A DNA stretch of 54,707 nucleotides from Anaerobacillus alkalilacustris (GCF_001866005.1 NZ_MLQR01000024.1:1-54707); one strand, 5' to 3'; positions 17,726 to 26,650 are shown, counted from the first letter of the stretch. Numbers and translations: made by a program. Notes: generated by a model not told the origin, from the sequence alone.

Positions 17726-17950
17726 TTAATCGATGATTTTAAATCCATGACTTGTTAAATGCTCTTTTACTTTTTCTAAAGGGATCTTCATAGTACGGCA
17801 TCCTTTTGGAATAGTCATAATTTTCCCCATGGATTGAAGCATCCCTGGTTTTGTAATATTTACAAAGCCTAATTCTTTCATTAATTCAATTAATTCTGGA
17901 TAGGCGGTACACAGTTGATATATAGATTTTTTTAAACATATTTCTTTCAT
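17726..17950 (-). CDS. DUF1858 domain protein
   Basis: A small protein of 74 residues when started at the ATG at 17950, which has an AAGAGGTG ribosome binding site eight bases upstream. A longer reading frame to 17998 adds 16 residues without one. The DUF1858 core is LCTAYPELIELMKELGF followed by PGMLQSMGKIMTIPKGC, the family's PxxM..G motif. DUF1858 modules often accompany DUF438/hemerythrin or hybrid-cluster proteins in facultative anaerobes and resemble ScdA N-terminal domains used in iron-sulfur cluster repair. It is first in a two-gene operon. Confidence 0.88.
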   Translation of the reverse strand: MKEICLKKSIYQLCTAYPELIELMKELGFVNITKPGMLQSMGKIMTIPKGCRTMKIPLEKVKEHLTSHGFKIID

Positions 17951-18067
17951 AACTTGTTCACCTCTTAGTAAAAAAGTGCGAATGATTTTTATTCTCAACT
18001 ATATTTTAACACGAAGGAGATGCTTATACGGTGATATAAATCACCAAATAACTGAAAATCGAAGCAA

Positions 18068-18102
18068 AAACCCAAGCGAACGAATCGCTTGGGTTTCTTT
18101 TA
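18068..18102 (-). terminator. Rho-independent terminator of the cytochrome gene
   Basis: AAACCCAAGCGA pairs with TCGCTTGGGTTT around a 4-6-base loop. It starts immediately after the stop codon at 18100-18102, and on the minus strand it is followed by TTTTTGC. Confidence 0.85.
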
Positions 18103-19551
18103 ATGACTGTGTACGTCGCTATCTATTCCATTGTTAAGAAGCCATTCGGCGATTAAATGAGCTTCTTGATCATCAACGAGACCATCTGGCATCATCCCAC
18201 TACCTTTGAGAATGATTTCAGAAATGTCATCAACGGTCATTTTTTCTGAAAGGTTTTCTAGGCTAGGGCCGCCACCACCCTCTAAATTACCGCCATGACA
18301 TGAACTACAAGCACTTTGATATAAACCCTCTGCTGTAACAGTTACGGAGTCATCTTGTACTTGTTGTAGGCCAAAAGCATGGTAAGGTATAAATTGGATT
18401 TCATGAGGTGGACCTTCAGAAGGCATTTCTGCAAGTAATGCCCCGGTTTCAGTATCCCAAATTTGCACTCCGCTTACCGGTCTTCCACCAATTAAATAAG
18501 GATAACGTTCTGTAGACAAGCCATGATTTAATGTCCATAATTCCTTGCCGTCAGGGCTAACAGCCATATGGGCTGGAATAATTGTTCCAGTTTGGTTCCA
18601 GACAACATCATGAGTCATTGTGTCTACTTTGAAGATTTGATGACCACCAGTGGTTACGTAACCAAATTTTCCATCTGGATTGAAAGATATATGAATAGGA
18701 CGATTTTTCAATTGAATTCGATCTGTAATCTCAAGTGTTTCTACATCAATTACTACTATTGTATTATCACCACCAACGGCAACCCATACTGTTTTTCCAT
18801 CCGGTGTTAAATTAACACCGTGTACTTTTCCTTCGGTTTCGCCAACGATGATTTCTTTAACGATTTCGTTTGTTTTCCAATCAAACACAACGACTTTACT
18901 TTCTGTGTTAACTGTAGCGAAAAGGTAAGGTGTGTCAATAACGATGCCATCCCAATACATTGCTGGTGTAATATAATCTGCACCTTCACCAACATGTAAT
19001 GTGTCGACTTCTATTTGTAATTCGATATCAACGATAGAAATTGTACCGCTTCGATCATTAGCTACGTATAAATATTTTTCATCAGGAGAAAGCGCTGCAT
19101 GATGTCCGCCTTTACCTACCGGTGTTCTCCATATTTCTTTTAATGTTTTTGTATCATAAGCTAGTACATACGAAGGTTCTTCATAGTCAAACCAATTAAC
19201 AGTAAAGAACATGGAAAAATCATTCGTAAATGTCATGGCATGTACATCGTGTAAATTAGGATAATATTCTGGAATTGTTCTCTCAAGCTTTGGACCACCT
19301 GTATCAATAGCTGTCACCAACTTTCGATACTTTGCATCAAAGATTAAAATTTTATTACTAGCGCCACCTGCAACGACAGCAAAGTATTCGCTTCCATAAG
19401 TTCCGCCAGCAATCTGAATATCAAGGGAATAATCCTCTACTGTTTCAGAGGTTGATTCAGAATCAACGGTTTCTTCTTTTTTTTCTTCACTAATACATGC
19501 AGTTAATAGTAACAAAATTAAACTACCTATAACTATTAAGCTTTTTTTCAT
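18100..19551 (-). CDS. Surface lipoprotein: beta-propeller fused to cytochrome c
   Basis: A 483-residue exported protein. The signal peptide ends LLLLTACIS, a lipobox with Cys near residue 19, so it should be anchored on the outer face of the membrane. Residues ~45-390 form a YVTN/lactonase-like beta-propeller, seen in repeated blades such as LSPDEKYLYVANDRSGTISI, LTPDGKTVWVAVGGDNTIVV and FNPDGKFGYVTTGG. The C-terminal ~75 residues are a class I cytochrome c with the heme site CSSCH and a distal Met in GSGMMPDG. The layout recalls the d1-propeller proteins NirN/NirF and other quinoprotein-like sensors, but no heme d1 ligand can be assigned. It is a single gene with its own terminator. Its electron partner is unknown. 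Confidence 0.88.
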   Translation of the reverse strand: MKKSLIVIGSLILLLLTACISEEKKEETVDSESTSETVEDYSLDIQIAGGTYGSEYFAVVAGGASNKILIFDAKYRKLVTAIDTGGPKLERTIPEYYPNLHDVHAMTFTNDFSMFFTVNWFDYEEPSYVLAYDTKTLKEIWRTPVGKGGHHAALSPDEKYLYVANDRSGTISIVDIELQIEVDTLHVGEGADYITPAMYWDGIVIDTPYLFATVNTESKVVVFDWKTNEIVKEIIVGETEGKVHGVNLTPDGKTVWVAVGGDNTIVVIDVETLEITDRIQLKNRPIHISFNPDGKFGYVTTGGHQIFKVDTMTHDVVWNQTGTIIPAHMAVSPDGKELWTLNHGLSTERYPYLIGGRPVSGVQIWDTETGALLAEMPSEGPPHEIQFIPYHAFGLQQVQDDSVTVTAEGLYQSACSSCHGGNLEGGGGPSLENLSEKMTVDDISEIILKGSGMMPDGLVDDQEAHLIAEWLLNNGIDSDVHSH

Positions 19552-19791
19552 CGTAATGGCTCCTTTAATATATATTAATTTATAAATATTTTAACAAAAA
19601 TAGTAAATGTATAATTATCTAAACTGTGACACTTAAATGAATGATTTTTTATTGGGAAATATAAGTACGTAAATTCTTAGAAAATATATAACAATGTTCA
19701 TACTATGTTCATTTAAAGATGATAATATAGACACGTACTAATTTATTAGGGTTATAAGAAAGATTTTTTTCAAAATGGAGGGTTTACTAAA

Positions 19792-21126
19792 ATGGCTTTA
19801 ACGAAAGAAAAAGGATTTGTTTTTCTATTTGCATTAATATTCTTTTTAGTAGGTTGCAGTACTAATGGTAGTACATTAGCAGAGGAAAAAGATGAACCAG
19901 CTCGTTTTCCTGTTGAGATTAGTCAGATTGAAAAGGGTACACTTACTAGTCAGTTAAGCCTTTCTGGGAATGTTATGGCTAGTAAACAATTACCAGTACT
20001 TCCAATGGTAGCAGGAGAAGTAAAAGCTGTTCATGTAAAAAACGGAGATATCGTTGAACCTGGTGATCTATTAATCGAAATAGATGTATCAGATATTGAA
20101 TTGAATGTTTCCCAAGCACGTGCTGGCTTAGAGGCTGCTGAAGCTAACTTAAATGGAACAAAAGCAATGAGGGAGCAAAGTATTCGTCAGGCACAAATGC
20201 AATTAAATCAAGCAAAAGATCTTTATAAGATGCTTGAAGAGGCAGAAGATATCGATATTGATCTAGATAATGTGCCTGAAGAGTTTCACGACATTTTTAA
20301 TCGTTTAATACAAAGTAATCTGCCAACAGAAGCAGATAAAAAGCAAGCGAAAACCGCTGTGGAACAAGCTGAGATGGCATTAGCTCAAGCGAAGAGAACG
20401 GAGCAAGTTGATGCAGCTAATGCTTCGGTGAAACAAGCAAAATTGTCTGTAGAAATGGCTGAAAAGCAAAAGAAACATGCTGTTGTTAGAGCGCCAATTG
20501 AGGGCCAAATTAGTAATTTTCATACAAGTGTTGGAGCAATGGTTTCTCCCCAAGCTCCACTTTTACAAGTAGTTCAAATGGATCAACCGGTAGTTCACCT
20601 AAACGTAAATGAATCGATGCTAGCAAACATTGAAGTAAATCAAGAAGTTGAGGTTTATATTAGATCAAATAACGAGATGTATGAAGGGCGTATTACCTAT
20701 ATTAGTATTATGCCTGCAGAACAATCACGAGCATATCCTGTAGAAGTAGCCATTTCTAACCCAGGAAATAACCTGAGGGTGGGGATGCTTGCAGAAGTCA
20801 TGGTTCATCCTTTAATTGTTGAGGAAGAAGTACTTGTTCATGTTGATGCAGTAACGAATGAAAATGACCAGAGTATTGTTTATGTGACTCATGATGGAGA
20901 AAGTGTACAAAAAAGAGTGATTACAATTGGAAATGAAACTTCAGAATGGATCAGTGTGGAAAATGGCCTAGAAGAAGGAGAATATGTCGTTGTGAGAGGG
21001 ATCCATCAGCTTTATGATGAAGCTTTAATTAATATCCGTAACGATATCGGTCAAAGTTTTGGAGAAGAATTAGATGAACCACTAGGAAGCGAGGATAAAG
21101 AGTCTAGTAGTGAAAACGAGGTATAA
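19792..21126 (+). CDS. RND efflux adaptor (HlyD/MFP family), lipoprotein
   Basis: A 444-residue membrane fusion protein that links the RND pump encoded next to the cell exterior. The signal peptide ends LVGCST, with the lipidated Cys near residue 22. A biotinyl-lipoyl-like half domain (GEVKAVHVKNGDIVEPGDLL) is followed by an alpha-helical coiled-coil hairpin (~100-225, rich in QA/KQA heptads), the second lipoyl half (VVRAPIEGQISNF), a beta-barrel, and a C-terminal membrane-proximal domain ending in an acidic tail. In a Gram-positive cell there is no outer membrane channel, so it presumably acts in the cell wall space. The pump gene follows after 21 bases. Confidence 0.92.
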   Translation: MALTKEKGFVFLFALIFFLVGCSTNGSTLAEEKDEPARFPVEISQIEKGTLTSQLSLSGNVMASKQLPVLPMVAGEVKAVHVKNGDIVEPGDLLIEIDVSDIELNVSQARAGLEAAEANLNGTKAMREQSIRQAQMQLNQAKDLYKMLEEAEDIDIDLDNVPEEFHDIFNRLIQSNLPTEADKKQAKTAVEQAEMALAQAKRTEQVDAANASVKQAKLSVEMAEKQKKHAVVRAPIEGQISNFHTSVGAMVSPQAPLLQVVQMDQPVVHLNVNESMLANIEVNQEVEVYIRSNNEMYEGRITYISIMPAEQSRAYPVEVAISNPGNNLRVGMLAEVMVHPLIVEEEVLVHVDAVTNENDQSIVYVTHDGESVQKRVITIGNETSEWISVENGLEEGEYVVVRGIHQLYDEALINIRNDIGQSFGEELDEPLGSEDKESSSENEV

Positions 21127-21147
21127 CGGAAATTCGGAGGTACGTAA

Positions 21148-24100
21148 ATGAGACTAATAAATGAATCGGTTAAACGGCCGGTTGGTGTAGTTATCATCGC
21201 ACTCGTCATGATTATGTTGGGTGTGGTGTCTTTATCTGGTTTAAAAGTAGATTTAATGCCAGATTTAGAATTACCAATTGCAGCTGTTTCAACCCCATAT
21301 AATGGTGCAGCTCCACAAGAGGTCGAGAGTTTGGTGACTAGGCCACTAGAAGGAGTGTTAAGCGCTACGGAAGGTTTAACAACCATTCAGTCAATTTCAA
21401 CACAAAATCAATCATTGATTTTGTTAATGTTTGATTTTAATACTGATTTGGATAGTGTTATGCTTGATCTTCGTGACCGTATAGATATGGTTCGTCCGAT
21501 GTTACCAGATGGTGCAGGAGCACCTTCTGCAATGAGGTTTGATCCGAACCAAATGCCAATTATGCAAATTGGTATTTCAGCAGAGATGGACTTAACTAGA
21601 CTAACTTATATTGCAGAGGATAATATTATCTCACAAATCGAACGTATTCCAGGTGTAGCCTCTGTCAACTTAACCGGTGGTCAAGAAAGGGAAATTATTG
21701 TCGAACCAGACCTCGTATTAATGCAAAGGTATGGGTTGACAATATCACAACTGGTACAAATGATTGGTGGCGAAAACCTTAGTGCGCCAGCTGGTGAACT
21801 TACACGCGGTGGCCAAGAAATGCCATTACGAATTGTCGGTGAATTTCGTACAATAACAGACATTGAGAATGTTAATATCCCTCTAAGGACAGGACAAACT
21901 CTTAAATTGTCTGATATAGCTGAAGTGAAGGATACGTTTAAGGAACAATCGTCGTATGCCTATGTTAATGGTGAACCTACGTTAAGCATAGATATTTCAA
22001 AACAGGCTGATGCAAATACAGTTGAGGTTGCTCATGCCGTATCAAGAGAGCTTGATAATCTTCAAAGAAGTTTAACTCAAGGTGTAACACTGACAAAAAT
22101 AATGGACTCATCAATGTTTATAAAAGAATCTATTAATAGTGTTGCTATGAATATGATTATCGGTGGAACGATGGCCATTCTTGTTCTTTTAGCATTCTTA
22201 AGAAGTTTAAGAAGTACGTTAATTATCGGGTTATCAATTCCAATAGCTATTATTTCAGCATTTACCTTGCTTTATTTTGCTGGTGAAACGATTAATATTA
22301 TTACTTTAGGTGGTCTGGCTCTAGGTATTGGGTTATTAGTTGATAGTTCGATCGTTATTTTGGAAAATATCTATAAGTTTCGCGAAAGAGGTTATAGTCG
22401 AATTGAATCGGCAATAAAAGGGGCTTCTGAGGTATCTTCAGCGGTAATTGCTTCAACGATGACTAGCTTGGTTGTTTTTTTACCTATCGTTTTTACACAA
22501 GGAATCGCAGCTGAAATATTTATGCCATTAGCACTAACTGTTGGGTTTACGTTAATTGCATCACTCGTTGTTGCATTAACAATAGTCCCGATGTTATCGG
22601 GATTATTGTTACCAGAGATAAAGGCCGACGAAGACCCTAAAGGATTTAGGAAAATTGGTGCAGCTTTTGGACGCTTACTTGACGGAATAACTAAACGCTA
22701 TCAAAAAATATTAAAATGGTCTATTCATCATAAGAAGACGATTGTATTCGGGACGATTTTCCTCCTGATTGCTAGTTTAGGTACTGTAAAACTAGTTGGT
22801 TTAGAATTAATGCCGGCATTTGATCAAGGAGAGATTTCAGCAAGGTTTGAAGTTCCACCTGGGACATCGATGGAAGATAAGCTAGAAAGTGTAAGAGAAA
22901 TAGAAGGGTTTTTATTAGATACCGGTGTTACCGAAGTCGTACAAACGTCTATTGGTGGAGGCGGTATGATGGGCATGGGTGGCGGTTCGAGTGATGGTAA
23001 TTTCTTTATTCGTCTGTTACCTACTAATGAGAGGAATATTACGACAAATCAAGTAATTGAAGCTTTTAGAGATTTTACTGAGACACTACCAAATATTGAT
23101 GTCAATGTAAGGTCATTTGAGAGTGATGGTATGGGTGGCAACCCGATTGATATCGAAGTAAGAGGAGATGAACTTGATACCCTTAAACTAATCGCTGATG
23201 ATATTAAAGATATTATTAGTGCGGTACCAGGAACGGCTAATGTTACTCATTCAATGGGAGAAACACGACCAGAAATTCAAATTGTAGTTGACCGAGATAT
23301 TGCGAGACAACACGGTTTAACATATGCAGAAGTAATGGACACAGTTAGGAGTAGTGTTAGTGGACAAGTAGCTTCTCTTTTGCGTAGAGATGGACAAGAA
23401 ATTAGTATTAAAGTTATTTTACCTGAACAATATCGTGAGAATTATACAGATTTGCAAAACTTACCGATACTAACTCCTATAGGAGATCTTGTTCCACTTT
23501 CTGAAATAGCTAAATTTGTACAAGCAGAAGGGCCAACTGTTATTACACGTCAAAATCAAACTCGTGGTGTATCCATTAGCGGGGACATTATGGATCGAGA
23601 TTTAGGTAGTGTCATTGCAGAAATTGAAGAAGAGTTAAATCAATATATATTTCCAGAAGGATATGATTATCATACAGGTGGGGAATATGAAATGATGATG
23701 GATGCATTTGTTGATTTATCTCTTGCGTTAGTTCTAGCGATCTTTCTTGTTTATGCAGTGATGGCATTTCAATTTGAAAAAGTATTGTATCCATTTATTG
23801 TTATGTTTAGTTTACCAGCAACATTTATTGGTATTATGGTAGGTTTCCTATTAACAAACAGGCCGTTAAGTGCACCGGCATTTATTGGAATCATTATGTT
23901 AGCAGGTATTGTTGTAAATAATGCAATTATTCTTGTTGACTACATTAATAAATTAAGAAGTCGAGGTATGTCTAGAGAAGAAGCCATTTTGGAGGCAGGT
24001 CCAACAAGGTTACGTCCAATCCTTATGACGATGTTAACAACTGTTTTAGCCATGGTGCCACTAGCGATTGGGTTTGGTGAAGGTGCTGAGTTGCAAGCAC

Positions 24101-24225
24101 CGATGGCGACTGTTATCGTATTTGGTTTAACATTCTCTACAATAATTACTTTAGTGCTAGTACCTGTCATTTATATCTATACCGATAGTTTTACAAACTG
24201 GTGGAAAGGTTTATTTACTCGTTAA
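21148..24225 (+). CDS. RND-family efflux pump (AcrB/SwrC-like)
   Basis: A 1025-residue proton-driven pump of the HAE-RND family with twelve membrane helices: one near the N-terminus, a block at ~330-540, one at ~545 and a block at ~855-1020. The proton-relay aspartate region in TM4 reads GLLVDSSIVILENI. Porter-domain motifs such as ATEGLTTIQSISTQNQ and GVASVNLTGGQ are present. A glycine-methionine-rich loop (GGGGMMGMGGG) lies near residue 605. The closest well-known relative in bacilli is SwrC (YerP), which exports surfactin and related amphiphiles. With its lipoprotein adaptor it forms a two-gene operon ending in the terminator at 24280. Confidence 0.93.
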   Translation: MRLINESVKRPVGVVIIALVMIMLGVVSLSGLKVDLMPDLELPIAAVSTPYNGAAPQEVESLVTRPLEGVLSATEGLTTIQSISTQNQSLILLMFDFNTDLDSVMLDLRDRIDMVRPMLPDGAGAPSAMRFDPNQMPIMQIGISAEMDLTRLTYIAEDNIISQIERIPGVASVNLTGGQEREIIVEPDLVLMQRYGLTISQLVQMIGGENLSAPAGELTRGGQEMPLRIVGEFRTITDIENVNIPLRTGQTLKLSDIAEVKDTFKEQSSYAYVNGEPTLSIDISKQADANTVEVAHAVSRELDNLQRSLTQGVTLTKIMDSSMFIKESINSVAMNMIIGGTMAILVLLAFLRSLRSTLIIGLSIPIAIISAFTLLYFAGETINIITLGGLALGIGLLVDSSIVILENIYKFRERGYSRIESAIKGASEVSSAVIASTMTSLVVFLPIVFTQGIAAEIFMPLALTVGFTLIASLVVALTIVPMLSGLLLPEIKADEDPKGFRKIGAAFGRLLDGITKRYQKILKWSIHHKKTIVFGTIFLLIASLGTVKLVGLELMPAFDQGEISARFEVPPGTSMEDKLESVREIEGFLLDTGVTEVVQTSIGGGGMMGMGGGSSDGNFFIRLLPTNERNITTNQVIEAFRDFTETLPNIDVNVRSFESDGMGGNPIDIEVRGDELDTLKLIADDIKDIISAVPGTANVTHSMGETRPEIQIVVDRDIARQHGLTYAEVMDTVRSSVSGQVASLLRRDGQEISIKVILPEQYRENYTDLQNLPILTPIGDLVPLSEIAKFVQAEGPTVITRQNQTRGVSISGDIMDRDLGSVIAEIEEELNQYIFPEGYDYHTGGEYEMMMDAFVDLSLALVLAIFLVYAVMAFQFEKVLYPFIVMFSLPATFIGIMVGFLLTNRPLSAPAFIGIIMLAGIVVNNAIILVDYINKLRSRGMSREEAILEAGPTRLRPILMTMLTTVLAMVPLAIGFGEGAELQAPMATVIVFGLTFSTIITLVLVPVIYIYTDSFTNWWKGLFTR

Positions 24226-24279
24226 AAAGAGAATAGTGATGCGGAAGTTTCATAATAGAAAAAGAGCACGTTTTTTTTC

Positions 24280-24318
24280 AAGAGTACAAATGGTAATAGC
24301 ATTTGTACTCTATTTTTT
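24280..24318 (+). terminator. Rho-independent terminator of the first RND operon
   Basis: AGAGTACAAATG pairs with CATTTGTACTCT around a short loop and is followed by ATTTTTTAT. It separates the pump gene from the tandem array. Confidence 0.85.
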
Positions 24319-24336
24319 ATGTTTGAATTTTCAAGG

Positions 24337-25119
24337 ATCGTGCAGAAACAAGGGTGAACCGCGCATAATCGAGTAGAAGCCGCGCATAAAATGGTAATCG
24401 CGCACAAATTTGAGAAATCGCGCAGAAAGGGATCTGGATCGCGCAGAAACAAGGGTGAATCGCGCAGAAAGGGATCTGGATCGCGCAGAAACAAGGGTGA
24501 ATCGCGCACAATCGAGTAGAAACCGCGCATAAAATGGTAATCGCGCACAAATTTGAGAAATCGCGCAGAAAGGGATCTGGATCGCGCAGAAACAAGGGTG
24601 AACCGCGCACAATCGAGTAGAAATCGCGCATAAAATGGTAATCGCGCACAAATTTGAGAAATCGCGCAGAAAGGGATCTGGATCGCGCAGAAACAAGGGT
24701 GAATCGCGCACAATCGAGTAGAAATCGCGCATAAAATGGTAATCGCGCACAAATTTGAGAAATCGCGCAGAAAGGGATCTGGATCGCGCAGAAACAAGGG
24801 TGAACCGCGCACAATCGAGTAGAAATCGCGCATAAAATGGTAATCGCGCACAAATTTGAGAAATCGCGCAGAAAGGTAGCGGGATCGCGCAGAAACAAGG
24901 GTGAATCGCGCACAATCGAGTAGAAATCGCGCATAAAATGGTAATCGCGCACAAATTTGAGAAATCGCGCAGAAAGGGATCTGGATCGCGCAGAAACAAG
25001 GGTGAATCGCGCACAACCGAGTAGAAACCGCGCAAAAAATGGTAATCGCGCAGAAAGGGATCTGGATCGCGCAGAAACAAGGGTGAATCGCGCACAATCG
25101 AGTAGAAACCGCGCAAAAT
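24337..25119. repeat. Higher-order tandem array of ATCGCGCA cores (101-bp unit)
   Basis: About 39 copies of ATCGCGCA (variants ACCGCGCA, GCCGCGCA, ATCGTGCA) follow one another every 18-21 bases. Five distinct tails follow the core in fixed order: A CAATCGAGTAGAA, B TAAAATGGTA, C CAAATTTGAGAA, D GAAAGGGATCTGG, E GAAACAAGGGTGA. Together they form a 101-bp super-unit. Five complete super-units run head to tail from about 24500 to 25005. The left flank carries an extra D-E pair, and the right flank has a unit lacking C. There are no unique spacers, so it is not a CRISPR array. Because 101 is not a multiple of three, long minus-strand reading frames exist in all three phases; I regard them as artefacts. 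It lies between convergent genes. Confidence 0.95.
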
Positions 25120-25170
25120 GCTAGAAGTATTTTCCTTGATTTAGGAGTTTAGGTTTCGTTTCACATCAAA

Positions 25171-25226
25171 ATGTAAAAAGAGTGTGTCACCAAAAGCTAT
25201 GCTTTGGGGACACACTCTTTTTACAT
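25171..25226 (-). terminator. Long-stem terminator of the GH105 gene
   Basis: ATGTAAAAAGAGTGTGTC pairs perfectly with GACACACTCTTTTTACAT, with a further paired CCAAAAGC/GCTTTGG inside. It ends just before the minus-strand stop at 25232 and has T-runs on both sides. Confidence 0.85.
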
Positions 25227-25231
25227 TCGTA

Positions 25232-26341
25232 TTAATAAGTTTTTAATAGTTTTATTTCATTAAACGCCATTAAGAATGGAGCTACTCCATGTCCGTTGTT
25301 AGTAACGATTGGCTCACCGTGGCAATAATATTCGTAGCTGCCGTCACGAACAATACCTAACTCTGGATGTGTGCCAAGTCCAGCGCTTTTACAAATGCCA
25401 CCTAATAATACCTCTCCATTCTCTTCAGTAATGTATTGGTCAATGATTCCATCAAATGCTAATTTACCGAATTTGGAGTAATCATCTGCTAAATAGCCAA
25501 GGCGTACACCTTTTAATATTGCATAAGCAAACATAGCAGTTCCACTTGATTCTAAGTAGTTCCCTTTACGACCACTAAATTCTACTACTTGATACCACAA
25601 TCCACTACTATGTTGATAACGTAACATGCCATCAATAGCTTCACTGAGGAGATCCTTTAATTCATCGGTATTTACATTTTCGCCTTCAAGTAATTCCATA
25701 ATATCAACGAGAGCCATCACAAACCAACCAGCGGCACGTGCCCAGACATGTGGAGATAGACCAGTTTCTTTATTGCACCAGAACATTTCACGAGACTCGT
25801 CATAGGCGTGATAATATAATTGAGTTGCATCATCAAATAGAAGGTTACGAGTTTGTTTAAATTGATTAAAAGTATCGGAGTAGTCTTTTTTCTCTTCGAA
25901 TTCCTTGATGTACTGTACATAAAATGGCTGTCCCATATAAAGTCCATCCATCCAAATCTGGTTTGGATAGTTGGTTTTATGCCAAAAGTTCCCTGTGTTC
26001 GTTCTAGGGTATGTTTCTAATTGCTTGAAAATTATATCTAGCACTTTTTTATATTTTTGATCTTTTTCTTTTTTATAAAGAGTAAAGAGAATAGCAGTCA
26101 TTCTGATTTGGTCGATTGTATAATAATTAATGTCGATTTGCTTAACATGACCATTTTCATCAACAAGCCGATCTATAAAATCTTTTACAAATTGATAATC
26201 TTCCTCATTCCCCGTTTGTTCATAACTATCTAAGTAAGCTTTCATAATACATCCTTCTACATAGTGCCACTTCGTTTCGTACCACTTGTCACAACCATCC
26301 ATATATTGCTTTTTAAACTTTTCGATTATTTCATATGCCAA
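25232..26341 (-). CDS. Glycoside hydrolase family 105/88 unsaturated glucuronyl hydrolase
   Basis: A 369-residue cytoplasmic (alpha/alpha)6-barrel enzyme of the YteR/YesR type, which removes the unsaturated sugar left by pectate or rhamnogalacturonan lyases. Landmarks are WMDGLYMGQPFYVQYIKEF with the expected acidic residue, WARAAGWFVMALVDIMELL, SGLWYQVVEFSGRKGNYLESSGTAM (quoted in parts: the QVVE and ESSGTAM elements are the family's signature) and ICKSAGLG near the end. No signal peptide is visible, so it would act on imported oligosaccharides. No other pectin genes neighbour it. A cre-like site lies 76 bases upstream, suggesting catabolite control. Confidence 0.9.
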   Translation of the reverse strand: MAYEIIEKFKKQYMDGCDKWYETKWHYVEGCIMKAYLDSYEQTGNEEDYQFVKDFIDRLVDENGHVKQIDINYYTIDQIRMTAILFTLYKKEKDQKYKKVLDIIFKQLETYPRTNTGNFWHKTNYPNQIWMDGLYMGQPFYVQYIKEFEEKKDYSDTFNQFKQTRNLLFDDATQLYYHAYDESREMFWCNKETGLSPHVWARAAGWFVMALVDIMELLEGENVNTDELKDLLSEAIDGMLRYQHSSGLWYQVVEFSGRKGNYLESSGTAMFAYAILKGVRLGYLADDYSKFGKLAFDGIIDQYITEENGEVLLGGICKSAGLGTHPELGIVRDGSYEYYCHGEPIVTNNGHGVAPFLMAFNEIKLLKTY

Positions 26342-26416
26342 TATAATTCCCCCTTAATTAGATTAAAGATGAGTACTTAAAAATAACAACGTTGTAATTC
26401 TAATATTAAGAGTAAA

Positions 26417-26430
26417 TGTAAGCGCGGTCA
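26417..26430. promoter_or_regulatory. Putative cre (CcpA) site upstream of the GH105 gene
   Basis: TGTAAGCGCGGTCA matches the catabolite-responsive element consensus TGNAANCGNWNNCA except at the W position. It lies in the divergent region between the hydrolase gene and cydS. Repression of a sugar-degrading gene by CcpA would be expected biology. The remainder of 26342-26650 shows only the palindrome annotated next. Confidence 0.5.
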
Positions 26431-26587
26431 ATATATTTTTGTTCGTTAAAACCTTTTTAAGTTAAGAAAGACACAAAAATTTTATTAATCGTATTACTTT
26501 CTTTAATGTAATAATGTTTTATTAGTTTAATTAAGTTCTATAGATTTTTGATTACAGCTATTGGGATTTTTCGAAATTGTTACATAC

Positions 26588-26607
26588 TTTTACCAATAAC
26601 GGTAAAA
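26588..26607 (+). promoter_or_regulatory. Palindromic operator candidate upstream of cydSAB
   Basis: TTTTACC (26588-26594) and GGTAAAA (26601-26607) are perfect inverted arms around AATAAC, 44 bases before the cydS start. The sequence does not fit a Rex box (TTGTGAA..TTCACAA). The regulator is unknown. Confidence 0.45.
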
Positions 26608-26650
26608 ATAAGTGATGCAATTTAAGAGAAATTGAAAGGGTTTGGTAAAG

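Noticed and set aside
24222..25116. Three overlapping minus-strand reading frames of 211-291 codons as cysteine- and arginine-rich proteins
   Set aside because: They are phase-shifted readings of one 101-bp repeat, lack ribosome binding sites, and resemble no family.
24337..25119. CRISPR array
   Set aside because: Cores of 8 bp recur with tails that are themselves repeated in fixed order. There are no unique spacers, no 24-40 bp direct repeats and no cas genes.
26588..26607. Rex-binding site before cydSAB
   Set aside because: The palindrome arms are TTTTACC/GGTAAAA and not TTGTGAA/TTCACAA.
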